Source: Ignavibacteria bacterium (lineage in GTDB: Bacteria > Bacteroidota > Ignavibacteria > Ignavibacteriales > SURF-24). Taken from it: a stretch of DNA of 64,000 bases. The notes under the pieces were generated by a model. The model was not told the DNA's origin. It saw only the letters and a program-made list of their open reading frames with translations, and made no database searches. Location: positions 62,001-126,000 of the forward strand of contig JAAXKQ010000013.1 in assembly GCA_025612245.1 (NCBI GenBank), read 5' to 3'. Both the position numbers and the translations under genes were made by a program. Shown here piece after piece: positions 51,947 through 60,420 of the stretch; the stretch's first letter is position 1; the number at the start of each line of letters is the position of its first letter.

Positions 51947-52927
51947 TTAATTTGACTTTTTATAATAGATCCGGTTTACATAAATCATAAAGAACGTAAA
52001 CAATGCCGCCAGACTTAAGAAAACCATAACGGAAACCCTGAGGTCCGCCGCAGGCACTGTCTGAGGCAGATTGACATCATCTGAGCCATAGACAAAGAAC
52101 ATCAAAACAGCGATCAAATTATTCAGAAAATGAAGTATCATTGGTAAAAATATGGTTTCGCTCATATATGCCGCAAAACCAAAATAAAGTCCTAAAGCCG
52201 TAAGGGGTACAATCTGATAAGGGTGAAAGTGATAAAGCCCGAAGAAGAAGGCAGTAACTAAAGCGCTGGTAAAAGGCCTGATCTTAAGCTCAAAACTTCT
52301 CTGAACGTAACCCCTGAAGAAGAACTCCTCGCATATGGCCGGAACTACGGCAACAACAATAACAATAAGAAGAGACTCAAAAAACGACTGTGAAGTAAGA
52401 AGCGTATTATATGAGCTCTCGACAACTTTATCAATTTTATCTATATAGGACTTAATTCCATTAATTGAAGGATATGCCTGGGCAAGTTTAATAATTGCCG
52501 CGTTCTGCAGGTAAAGGTAGCTCTGCAAAAGGCTGGTCAGAATGAAAAGCCCTATTGAAAAAATCACCGTTTCCTGCGCATCTACAGGCTTTATTCGTAT
52601 ATGAGCCGTAACGTTTCTATAAATCAGCCTTGTCAAAATCAAAGCCGGCAGCAGTATAAAAAGCAGCTGCCCGGCTGTTGTAAGCAGCCTCATTGCCGTA
52701 AGGTCGGCATCCTTAAAGTTAAAACCGAAAATGAGCAGCGTAAGCAGGCTTCCGCCCAGCTGATAAAGAAAAAAGACCAGTACCAGCCCGATGAATGCTG
52801 CACTGACGGGTGATATTTTCGGCCTGCGATCCGGCACCTTCTCAGGTGTCAGGCTGAAACCCTCATCCTCCTGAAAGTCATCCTTCCCTGAGTTATCTTC
52901 CCCGTTGTAATCATTTTTATTTTCCAT
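51947..52927 (-). CDS. CPBP family intramembrane metalloprotease
   Basis: A protein of about 326 residues with an acidic N-terminal tail (to about 45) and about eight membrane segments. The CPBP motifs are present: CEEFFFRGYVQR with the catalytic Glu pair, FGLYHFHPYQIVPL and the late HFLNN. These proteins are related to type II CAAX prenyl endopeptidases, and bacterial substrates are mostly unknown. I start at the ATG at 52927; an upstream ATG at 52990 would add an unusual hydrophobic lead. It is in the run with DUF2007 and cdsA. Confidence 0.9.
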   Translation of the reverse strand: MENKNDYNGEDNSGKDDFQEDEGFSLTPEKVPDRRPKISPVSAAFIGLVLVFFLYQLGGSLLTLLIFGFNFKDADLTAMRLLTTAGQLLFILLPALILTRLIYRNVTAHIRIKPVDAQETVIFSIGLFILTSLLQSYLYLQNAAIIKLAQAYPSINGIKSYIDKIDKVVESSYNTLLTSQSFFESLLIVIVVAVVPAICEEFFFRGYVQRSFELKIRPFTSALVTAFFFGLYHFHPYQIVPLTALGLYFGFAAYMSETIFLPMILHFLNNLIAVLMFFVYGSDDVNLPQTVPAADLRVSVMVFLSLAALFTFFMIYVNRIYYKKSN

Positions 52928-53020
52928 CGTAATAGACAAAATAAAAAAAAATAGGGAAATATTTTCTAAAAATATCTCCCCGTCAGGCAATTTTTAACTG
53001 CCGCAAAAGAACTGCACATC

Positions 53021-53851
53021 CTATCTTTTGGAAGTAATTTTACCGGCCAGTCCCTGATATCCTGTAAGCTCTGCGTCAATTGAACCAACAATAACCTTTG
53101 TTTTAACCTTAACCGGTATTTTAAGGTTATCGTTGGAAAGCCATATCAGTATATTTCCCTCACTCTTAAAAAGTCCTCCTTCCTTAACAAGAGGCTCAAC
53201 AATAAAACAATTAAAAGTACCGGCATCCACTTTTACCTGTTCGGTGCCGTGGTAGACTACATCCAGAGGAAAGACCTTGTCGTTATAGAAGTTCTGCAGG
53301 TGTACCCTGCTTCCGGGTTTCATTTTGGCAAAGTCGTATGTTCTGGCCAGGTAGAAAGCCGAAACTATATCGTTTACGTACTTTGGGATATTATATTCTC
53401 CCTTGCTGGTTTTTGCCTTGCCCGAGCGCTGGTCGAAAAATGCTGAAAAATCCCTCGAATAGCCGCCTTCCCTTATATGCTGCTCAAATCTCCACGGGAA
53501 AAGCCCGTCAACGTCCAGATAGGTTTCGTATCTGTCCCTTACTTTATAGAACCAGTCAAAGCTGGGAACAGAAGCCACCTGGAAAGTAACCTGGTAAACG
53601 TCGCGCCCGGAGATCTTCTTCATTCTGGGCACTTCCATGGTTGCAATACCTGCCTTTACAAATCCGTATTTAACGTCGAAGGTTAATTTTTCCCCAACCT
53701 TGAAGGCGTTGTTTTCAATTTTGCGGAACTCCGGGCTGCTGCCCGCGCTTCCGGTCTCATCGCGCCTGTTGTTGTTGTTCTGTGAATTGATCTCCGAGAT
53801 CATCAGTAAAGCGATAAAAATTGAGAAAAATCCCTTCATAAATTTAGTCAT
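53021..53851 (-). CDS. DUF3108 domain-containing secreted protein
   Basis: A protein of about 276 residues with a signal peptide, a short Asn/Arg-rich spacer and a DUF3108 domain (about 45-275). The domain is recognised by FKVGEKLTFDVKYGFVKAG, FKVRDRYETYLD-like text and FNCFIVEPLVKEGGLFKSEG followed by ILIWLSND. The fold is expected to be a periplasmic beta-sandwich; its role is unknown. I use the ATG at 53851 because GGAG lies at the right distance and it overlaps the GT9 stop; ATG 53863 is in frame. Confidence 0.88.
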   Translation of the reverse strand: MTKFMKGFFSIFIALLMISEINSQNNNNRRDETGSAGSSPEFRKIENNAFKVGEKLTFDVKYGFVKAGIATMEVPRMKKISGRDVYQVTFQVASVPSFDWFYKVRDRYETYLDVDGLFPWRFEQHIREGGYSRDFSAFFDQRSGKAKTSKGEYNIPKYVNDIVSAFYLARTYDFAKMKPGSRVHLQNFYNDKVFPLDVVYHGTEQVKVDAGTFNCFIVEPLVKEGGLFKSEGNILIWLSNDNLKIPVKVKTKVIVGSIDAELTGYQGLAGKITSKR

Positions 53852-54896
53852 GTAACTCTCCATTATGAACTCTGTTTAACACACTTTTAATATATTCAAA
53901 AACCGTATGAGGATTTATTGAATCCATACAGTTCAATTTCTCACATTGTTCCCTCGTACAATTTGTACAGTTGAGCGCGGGGCTGAAAACCTTGCTTTTT
54001 TCTGTATAAGGCCCCCAGCGCACAGGTGAACAGGCCGTAATCTTCGGATAAAAGCCAACAACATCCTTTCCCAGAGCCGCAGCCAGGTGAATTGGCCCCG
54101 TGGAGTTGGCAATGAGCATGTCTGCCCTGCCAATAAGTGCAATAAGCCCTTTCATATCCAGCTTACCTGCAAGATTAATTGCCCCGTTATCATCCGAAAG
54201 CCGGGAGCAGATGCCTCCTTCACTCTCTGAACCGGTAATCAGAACGCTGCACTCCAAATTACGTACCAGTTTTTCAACCAGCTCCTTAAACCTCAAAACC
54301 GGCCAATCCACTGCGCTTCCCCCGCTCCCGGGGTGAATTATAATCACGGGGTACTTAAAATTAACATCATTTTCAGACAATAGCTGTTCAATTTTCTGTC
54401 CATCCTGTAAATTTATATTGAGGCCGAAAGAGATATTTTTTTTGCTTACCGGCTCACTAACGCCGAAGTGCCTTAAAAGGTTTACGTTATATTCAAGCTC
54501 GTGGCGTTCCGCATTTTTCCTGTGCTCGAAGGTCTTATGGTTAAAGAGGAAAGAATACCACCTGTAGCCGGTGCCGATGCGGTGCTTTATTCCCGCAAGA
54601 AACACAATGAGGGCCAGCCTGAAAGTAGGATATACAACAATGCAGCTGTCGAAGGCGTACTGCCTCAAGAGTTTTACGTTACCCCAGAGAGTGGTCTTTT
54701 TATTTTTTTCATCAAGAACAACTACCCTGTCGGTACAGGAGTTCGACATTGCGATGTCTTTTGTGTATTGCCTAACAAGGAATGAAACCGAAGCCCCTGG
54801 GAAATGCTTCTTTACAATTTCCGCAAGGGGCAGTGTAAGGACAAGATCGCCTATCCTGTCGGTACGTACTATTAGTAGGTTTTTAGGTTCAAGCAT
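53844..54896 (-). CDS. family 9 glycosyltransferase (ADP-heptose:LPS heptosyltransferase-like)
   Basis: A GT9 enzyme of 350 residues. The N-terminal LLIVRTDRIGDLVLTLPLAE and C-terminal RADMLIANSTGPIHLAAALG are family hallmarks; IIIHPGSGGSAVDWPV marks the second Rossmann domain. Such enzymes add heptose or related sugars to LPS core at the inner face of the membrane. Late cysteines occur in LNCTNCTREQCEKLNC, a pattern common to this group. The ATG at 54896 follows the glycosylase stop by one base. The donor sugar is not certain. Confidence 0.88.
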   Translation of the reverse strand: MLEPKNLLIVRTDRIGDLVLTLPLAEIVKKHFPGASVSFLVRQYTKDIAMSNSCTDRVVVLDEKNKKTTLWGNVKLLRQYAFDSCIVVYPTFRLALIVFLAGIKHRIGTGYRWYSFLFNHKTFEHRKNAERHELEYNVNLLRHFGVSEPVSKKNISFGLNINLQDGQKIEQLLSENDVNFKYPVIIIHPGSGGSAVDWPVLRFKELVEKLVRNLECSVLITGSESEGGICSRLSDDNGAINLAGKLDMKGLIALIGRADMLIANSTGPIHLAAALGKDVVGFYPKITACSPVRWGPYTEKSKVFSPALNCTNCTREQCEKLNCMDSINPHTVFEYIKSVLNRVHNGELHD

Positions 54897-54897
54897 T

Positions 54898-55527
54898 TTA
54901 TTTTGAAACAAAAGGGTTATTCCTTATATAAAAGCGCCAGGGCAGATCCACGGATTTAGTAATTCCGATCCTCTTTGACGTAACTATGTCCCCGGCTTTA
55001 ACGTTTTCGCCTTCAGTTATGTAAATTCTATTACCCAGCAGGTCCGTTCCGTTATGTTCTCTTTTAATATCAAATGCCTGGCAGAGTTTTCCGGGGCCGC
55101 TGGTCAGGTTTCGGAATTCTTTTTTCGTAAGTGAAGCGGGATCGACCGGAGTTCTTTTCAGGCGGTTTTCGGCCATGGACTTAATTCCTGTTAAAGGTTC
55201 CACCGCTCTTAACAAAACAGCCTTGCCTTCCCCTTCAAGCCCGGTTACAACGTTGCAGCAAAAATACATTCCGTAGGTAAAATAGACATAGAGGAAGCCC
55301 CCGGTGCCGAACATGATTTCGTTTCTTGGGGTTCTGCCTATAAAGGTATGCGCTGCCTCATCTACAGCGCCGTCGTAGGCTTCAACTTCAACGATACGTC
55401 CGGCAAAAAGCCGGTCTTCGTCCTGCTTGACTAAAATTTTGCCCAGTAAGGATTTTGCAACCTGTATGAGCTCCCCGGTATAAAATTCTCTTGTAAGCTT
55501 TTTCCGGGAGAAATCCCCTTTTATCAT
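54898..55527 (-). CDS. DNA-3-methyladenine glycosylase (AAG/MPG type)
   Basis: A base-excision glycosylase of about 209 residues that releases alkylated purines. The family core is IVEVEAYDGAVDEAAHTFIG with the catalytic Glu, then RNEIMFGTGGFLYVYFTYG and VLLRAVEPL, with GPGKLCQAFDI further on. I choose the ATG at 55527, which leaves a normal N-terminus (MIKGDFSRKKLTREFYTG); ATG 55557 is also possible. A strong imperfect hairpin at 55567-55605 lies upstream and could control expression. The gene leads the run to cdsA. Confidence 0.92.
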   Translation of the reverse strand: MIKGDFSRKKLTREFYTGELIQVAKSLLGKILVKQDEDRLFAGRIVEVEAYDGAVDEAAHTFIGRTPRNEIMFGTGGFLYVYFTYGMYFCCNVVTGLEGEGKAVLLRAVEPLTGIKSMAENRLKRTPVDPASLTKKEFRNLTSGPGKLCQAFDIKREHNGTDLLGNRIYITEGENVKAGDIVTSKRIGITKSVDLPWRFYIRNNPFVSK

Positions 55528-55566
55528 CAGTCCAGTTTCCCGTGCATGAAAATACATAACCGAATG

Positions 55567-55605
55567 ATTTTATGTAAAGGCACGAAAAAAGCCTTCACAT
55601 AAAAT
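55567..55605 (-). promoter_or_regulatory. 15-bp-arm inverted repeat upstream of the glycosylase gene
   Basis: Arms at 55567-55581 and 55591-55605 pair over 15 bp with one mismatch (A55576 with C55596) around a 9-base A-rich loop. It lies 40 bp before the preferred glycosylase start, or 10 bp before the alternative one. No T-run follows on the minus strand. Operator, mRNA structure or late terminator of the upstream lipoprotein gene are possible. Confidence 0.5.
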
Positions 55606-55758
55606 TCAATCCGTTAAAATACGTTAAAATTCCGCACGAATCCAGACGAAAAGTTATCCCGCGATTGCCGCATAATTCAGAATAGAAGCCCGTGAGCTAT
55701 CTTCTCCCGGCATGAAATTTCATTCGCGGCTATTCCTCCTCTCTGTGTGTGTGTGCTT

Positions 55759-57057
55759 CTAATTCCTTTTTACTATTGCAACTGCGACACGGCCGTTGTG
55801 TATTCCAACGACTGCAATTGTGTTTCCCTTTACGTCCATGCTGAAGATTGCATCCCATGAGCCTGAGAACTCTTCGTAGGTCTTCCATTCAATTCCATTA
55901 TAATGGGCAAGTAAACCCCATCCTGTCACAAATATGTCATTTAACGCGTTGCCGCGCACCAGTTGTATGTATTTATCTGTTTTCAGGCCTGCATCCTTCC
56001 ACCTGTCCTGTGTGTAATAAAATAGACCGCTTCCCCCGGCATATACCGGATAGCCTTTGTGTGTCCAGACCGTCAAAGGGACCATTTCATCAGGAAATCC
56101 TATGAGTTCAACCTTTTCAATACTATTGGGCCTGCTGGTAATACGGATTACCTTGGATAGCATTGGATTGTAGTTGATTGAATACGGGCAGTAGACGACC
56201 TCTTCTCCTGTCAGCTCATCCTTGTAGCCACACATATCAGCCGTATAGCCTATTGAGCCTGCGTTTAAGAGCCTCCAGCTCTTGCCGTCATACTTTACCA
56301 CAGAGCCATCCTCACCCGCAAAGTACATGTTAGAGGAATTTGTTCCCCAGATCTTTCTTAGCCTTCCTGTAGGTTTGGGATAGCCTGTTTCCACTCCATA
56401 AAAGTTCCATTTATCACCAGCCCAATGCCCTGGTGTATTATTCCCCACCCAGATATCGGATTTTGAAAATGAAAAGATTGAATATAACACACCATAATAA
56501 TATCCTTCTCTTTCGTTTTCAGCAACTTCATAAGTCCACTTGCTTCCGTCCCATTTCAGGAGGTTATAATATTTATCCTCACCTGCTTCCCTTACTGTAA
56601 AGTCTCCGCTGACCCAGACGTTATTCTCATCTATTATGCTTACGTCGAGGGCCTGGTCCATGTTGCCTATTCCAAAGTCAAACGTCTGCCAGCTTATGTT
56701 GTGGCTTGTGGGGGTGAGTGTTGTTGCCATGACCTTCTCGCTGAGCTTTTCTAAGGTGCCCGACTTACCTTCGGTAAGCTGGTACGTGTACGTAGTGCCT
56801 CCACTCAGAGCAGTGTCGCAGATGACCGTGTCCTTGTTTACCCTGAATGTCTGAACCGGGAGGTTATTCCTTTGAAGCGTCACGTATATGTCTCTAAATC
56901 GGTTACCGGGGCTTACACGTAAGTATACCTCCTTTACAGAGGCATCGATTAGATACATGTTGAGCCTGTCCTGAGTGGATGAGGGTTCATCTGAAAAGTT
57001 ACAGCTGCTTAGAATGAAAAGAAAGAGTATTGGAACAATGGTCCTGATAAATGGCAT
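55759..57057 (-). CDS. lipoprotein with Fn3-like domain and propeller-like repeats
   Basis: A 432-residue protein with signal peptide and lipobox (FILSSC, Cys at about 19), so probably a lipoprotein. Residues ~35-125 look like a beta-sandwich of the Fn3 type. The rest has recurring units of the form (Y/W)DGxxW and Y-NGxxW, seen in LLKWDGSKWTYE, VVKYDGKSWRLL and LAHYNGIEWKTYEEF, together with DIWVG- and NMYFAGEDGS-like blades. This suggests a beta-propeller. GGAG precedes the ATG at 57057. The function is unknown. It is a single gene with long empty flanks. Confidence 0.82.
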   Translation of the reverse strand: MPFIRTIVPILFLFILSSCNFSDEPSSTQDRLNMYLIDASVKEVYLRVSPGNRFRDIYVTLQRNNLPVQTFRVNKDTVICDTALSGGTTYTYQLTEGKSGTLEKLSEKVMATTLTPTSHNISWQTFDFGIGNMDQALDVSIIDENNVWVSGDFTVREAGEDKYYNLLKWDGSKWTYEVAENEREGYYYGVLYSIFSFSKSDIWVGNNTPGHWAGDKWNFYGVETGYPKPTGRLRKIWGTNSSNMYFAGEDGSVVKYDGKSWRLLNAGSIGYTADMCGYKDELTGEEVVYCPYSINYNPMLSKVIRITSRPNSIEKVELIGFPDEMVPLTVWTHKGYPVYAGGSGLFYYTQDRWKDAGLKTDKYIQLVRGNALNDIFVTGWGLLAHYNGIEWKTYEEFSGSWDAIFSMDVKGNTIAVVGIHNGRVAVAIVKRN

Positions 57058-57695
57058 GGCAACTCCTGATAATTCTTTTACCGTATTGGGAAATAAAAAG
57101 ACAGCCGCCATCTCCTGAAGACCTATAGCTCAGAGAAGGCATTATCACCTGGCCTTATTCAGCAAAGAAGCTTATTCTTTATGGAATGACGGAATCTTTC
57201 TGCATATTCTCAAGGTTGTTAAACTCCGTACAAATATGTGATATGTTTCTACGGGGCAGCTCATGAAATAAGAACAGTGAACAATTTACTCGGAGTTGAA
57301 ATTAAAGGAAACCTTTCGGATTGTCAATATTAGATCATATTTTTTTGCAGTGCTGTTACAGCAATTTAGAAATGTCAGTACTTAAGCATTATTCCTTCCT
57401 CTATAGACCCTTCTTTTTGAGTCCTCCAGATTACTTTTTTTCTGATATTTCTATTTTGCCATTACATCTTTAATTTTCCATTCAACGCAATTCATTTTTA
57501 ATCCTGAAAACGGCTGTTGCTGTCATACAGTTTTAAGATGTAAAACGCCATGGGAATTTAGCTCCTGGATCAAGGAATATGTTTGATAAAAGGCATTATT
57601 GCGCAGGGAAGATTATATAACCGTTCTCTTGCTGAATGCCCTGGATATAACAGCCTTTATATATGTTTTTAATGTGGAATTGCTTCAGGAAGGCC
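57058..57695. other. long gene-poor intergenic region
   Basis: About 640 bp of AT-rich sequence between the lipoprotein gene and the TPR gene. No reading frame with a ribosome-binding site or plausible composition is present. TGCTGT-T-ACAGCA near 57350 is a short palindrome. It should contain the lipoprotein promoter and the 3' end of the TPR transcript; a decayed gene cannot be excluded. Confidence 0.45.
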
Positions 57696-58418
57696 TTACC
57701 AGCCGCTCTGCCCGAGCTGCTGCTCAATTTCCTCTATCTTGGACTGGTAGAGCTCTTTCTTGTCGGGACTCTTTGCAAGAAGTATTTTGTAGATTGCAAG
57801 GGCTTCTGTAAACTTGCCCTGCGAGAGATATATCTTTGCCATGGTCTCCGAGGCTATGGCATTTTCGGGCTGGGAAGAACTTTTTTCTTCGACTTTCTTT
57901 TCTGGAACCGTTTCTTCCGGGTTCTGCTTTATGGATATTTTTGCCGAGGATATCTCTTTTGCCAGGTCGCCCAGCCTTTCCTCTATTGAGCCTGACCCAT
58001 CCTTTATGCTGTCAGACGATTCTGAACCGGCAGTCTTAACTTCCTTACCGCTTTCGGGCTCTTCATCCAGAAACGATACCCTGCGGCTTTCGGTGAGATT
58101 TGAATTCTTCCTTCTTCTTTTTTCCAGTTCGCCAATGTAATAGTAAAGTGTTTCTTTGGAATGAATGAGGCCTGCGCCTTTTTTGAATGCTTCTTCGGCT
58201 TCGTCGTAATTGCCCAGGAGCATCTGAGCCCGGCCAAGGAGTATAAAGGCTGTGGGATAGTTTGGGAATTCCGCCAGGCCGTCGCGCAGAATGCTGACGG
58301 CCTTGTGCAGATTATTCTTTTCAATTTCAATTCCTGCCGCCCTTACAAACAGGGGTGATTTCCTGTTGTATTCATATATGAGCGCAAGTTTTTCTTCAAA
58401 AAGATCTTTTTTTGGCAA
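57696..58418 (-). CDS. tetratricopeptide repeat protein
   Basis: A 240-residue soluble protein. N-terminal TPR units lie at about 10-100 (NLHKAVSILRDGLAEFPNYP, MLLGNYDEAEEAFKKGAGL). A charged Ser/Glu/Lys-rich linker follows at about 105-190, and one TPR comes at the end (AKIYLSQGKFTEALAIYKIL, LAKSPDKKELY). The start is TTG at 58418 with AAGGTG upstream; no better start is near. It follows the GT2 gene by 9 bp. TPR proteins are scaffolds; the partner is unknown, though the operon suggests envelope assembly. Confidence 0.85.
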   Translation of the reverse strand: MPKKDLFEEKLALIYEYNRKSPLFVRAAGIEIEKNNLHKAVSILRDGLAEFPNYPTAFILLGRAQMLLGNYDEAEEAFKKGAGLIHSKETLYYYIGELEKRRRKNSNLTESRRVSFLDEEPESGKEVKTAGSESSDSIKDGSGSIEERLGDLAKEISSAKISIKQNPEETVPEKKVEEKSSSQPENAIASETMAKIYLSQGKFTEALAIYKILLAKSPDKKELYQSKIEEIEQQLGQSGW

Positions 58419-58427
58419 AAGAACACC

Positions 58428-59873
58428 TTATTTCTTGTTATATACGCTTTTAAGCGACATTGATGAAACCATGGTAAATCCAAGGAAGAACAGCAGGTGG
58501 AACGGTAAGGCTGCAATTTCCATGAAATAAATTGAAGCAACTACTCCCACCAGGCAGTACGCCGCTAAAAGCATTTCAATATAAACCGTAGGACTAAGTT
58601 TCTTTCTTGCGCTGTAGTTCGGCTTCGGCTGTGTGTCGCCGGGCTTAACCTTGGGTGTACGTACAAATTCGCTCTTTCTGCTAAGGAGCCCCTCAATTAC
58701 GGCCCTGGAATTGTTTACCGCAAAGCCCATGCTTCCTGCCATGAAAAGCGGGAATAACGCAATTTTCTTTCTCCAGTCCGTATGAACATCCTTCTGTGAA
58801 TAGAGATAAAAAAGGAATGAGCTGAAAAATGCCAGAATAAAGATAGACATCATGTTGAAGAAAGCCTCGTGCGGACCGCTGTTCTTGATAAAAACAAGAG
58901 GAACGTTAAGTATGCACGCCAGAAGCGTGATAGGAAATGCAAAATTAAGGCTCAGGTGGAATGTGCACTGAAGCTTGATTCTAAACGGCATGTCGCTCTT
59001 CCAAACCAGTGGAAGAAGCTTCTTTGCAGTTTCAATGTGGCCTTTTGTCCACCTGAACTGCTGTGCCTTGAGTGCATTGATCTCATCGGGCAGTTCGGCA
59101 GGAGTAGTAAAATCCCTGAGGTAAACAAACTTCCAGCCTTTTAACTGTGCCCTGTAGCTAAGGTCCAGATCCTCGGCAAGTGTATCACCCTGCCAGTTTC
59201 CGGCATCCTCAATGCATTCTCTTTTCCAGATGCCGCCTGTACCGTTAAATGTTATAAAAAGTCCTGCTTTATTTCTAACGCTCTGTTCAATGACGAAGTG
59301 CCCGTCCAAAGCGAGGGCCTGAACCTTTGTAAGGAGCGATTCATCGCTGTTTGCATGATCCCAGCGGGTCTGAACCATCCCGATCTTGGGATTGTTAAAA
59401 TACCTGAGTGTTTTCTTGAGGAAGTCGGGTTTTGGCATAAAGTCGGCGTCAAAGATTGCAACATAATCACCCTTGGCAACCTTGAGTCCCTCACAAAGGG
59501 CACCGGCCTTAAAGCCTTCTCTATTAGATCTTCTGATCTGTTTTATGTCGAAACCGTCTTTTTGTTTCTCTGCAACAAGCCTTGCAACGAGCTGTGTTGT
59601 TTCATCTGTCGAATCGTCAAGCACCTGAATTTCAAGGAGTTCTTTCGGGTAATCAATGGTGCAGACACAGTTAATAAGTCTCTCGACAACATAAAGCTCA
59701 TTATACAAAGGAAGCTGAATAGTAACTTTTTTATCCTCTTTTAATTCCTTGGCTTCCATGGGGCGGTTTTTCCCGTATTTGTTATGATAGAATAGCATAA
59801 CGAAGCCGTGACTGGCAAATATTAATAGTATTGTCAGTGAAATGAAATAAGAAATTAGTACTACATCATCCAT
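58428..59873 (-). CDS. membrane glycosyltransferase family 2 (cellulose-synthase-like)
   Basis: A 481-residue processive-type GT2 with one N-terminal membrane segment (about 5-27), a cytosolic catalytic domain and about four C-terminal segments. Catalytic motifs are complete: VLDDSTDET, the DxD in AIFDADFMPK, the base region TLAEDLDLSYRA and QxxRW in QQFRWTKGH. This architecture makes beta-linked polysaccharide or glycolipid and exports it. The product cannot be read. AAGGA precedes the ATG. It stands between lptE and the TPR gene. Confidence 0.92.
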   Translation of the reverse strand: MDDVVLISYFISLTILLIFASHGFVMLFYHNKYGKNRPMEAKELKEDKKVTIQLPLYNELYVVERLINCVCTIDYPKELLEIQVLDDSTDETTQLVARLVAEKQKDGFDIKQIRRSNREGFKAGALCEGLKVAKGDYVAIFDADFMPKPDFLKKTLRYFNNPKIGMVQTRWDHANSDESLLTKVQALALDGHFVIEQSVRNKAGLFITFNGTGGIWKRECIEDAGNWQGDTLAEDLDLSYRAQLKGWKFVYLRDFTTPAELPDEINALKAQQFRWTKGHIETAKKLLPLVWKSDMPFRIKLQCTFHLSLNFAFPITLLACILNVPLVFIKNSGPHEAFFNMMSIFILAFFSSFLFYLYSQKDVHTDWRKKIALFPLFMAGSMGFAVNNSRAVIEGLLSRKSEFVRTPKVKPGDTQPKPNYSARKKLSPTVYIEMLLAAYCLVGVVASIYFMEIAALPFHLLFFLGFTMVSSMSLKSVYNKK

Positions 59874-59892
59874 TGTTTTTCCTTGAAAATTA

Positions 59893-60420
59893 TTACCAAT
59901 TTGAAACCGTGCCGATTAAGATATCTTCCGTAATCCTGTCCAGTGCAGTCTGAATGCCTGCCGGCCTGTTGGCCGCTATATTTTCCGTCGTGTAATCGCC
60001 GTAGTTTGAATAGTTTTTTTCGGAAATGGTTCTTTTTTTAACCAGATCCTTGAACAGAACCCTCACAGTAATTGTAATTCTCCTGGTTGCAACATTTTCC
60101 CTGTTGTTTCCCGAGGCCGCAATTACGGCAGGGGCATCATTAAAAGAAACAATTGAGCATTCCAGCAAGGCACTGGCGCCGGACTTTTCAGCCACGCGCA
60201 GCGTATTGTCGTTATTAAAGGCCTGGATCAGCTTGCTTGTAAACTGCTCTCTTAAGTTAATCTCTCCGACACCGCTTCTGTCCTCGGCGACCGGAATAGC
60301 AACTGTTTTTAAGTGCGGAGCTACTGAAGCTCCGGTAAAGGAATAAAAACAGCCACTAAAATTACTAACAAACATTATAACAAACAATAGTCCTATTGAA
60401 CGCATATTTTTATAGATCAT
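59893..60420 (-). CDS. lptE: LPS assembly lipoprotein LptE-like
   Basis: A 175-residue protein with signal peptide and lipobox NFSGC (Cys at about 24 from the first ATG). The LptE pattern FYSFTGASVAPHLKTVAIPV, then INLREQFTSKLIQAF and a late RITEDI, is typical of the Bacteroidetes/Chlorobi-type LptE. It would plug the LptD channel at the outer membrane for LPS insertion. The first ATG lies within the last codons of the sigma-54 activator gene (11-bp overlap), and ATG 60405 is an alternative. Its place behind a sigma-54 activator and miaB recurs in the phylum. Confidence 0.88.
   Translation of the reverse strand: MIYKNMRSIGLLFVIMFVSNFSGCFYSFTGASVAPHLKTVAIPVAEDRSGVGEINLREQFTSKLIQAFNNDNTLRVAEKSGASALLECSIVSFNDAPAVIAASGNNRENVATRRITITVRVLFKDLVKKRTISEKNYSNYGDYTTENIAANRPAGIQTALDRITEDILIGTVSNW

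Noticed and set aside
57663-57989. Plus-strand 108-residue hydrophobic frame overlapping the TPR gene
   Set aside because: It is antisense to the clear TPR gene and has no ribosome-binding site; the hydrophobicity mirrors charged codons on the other strand.
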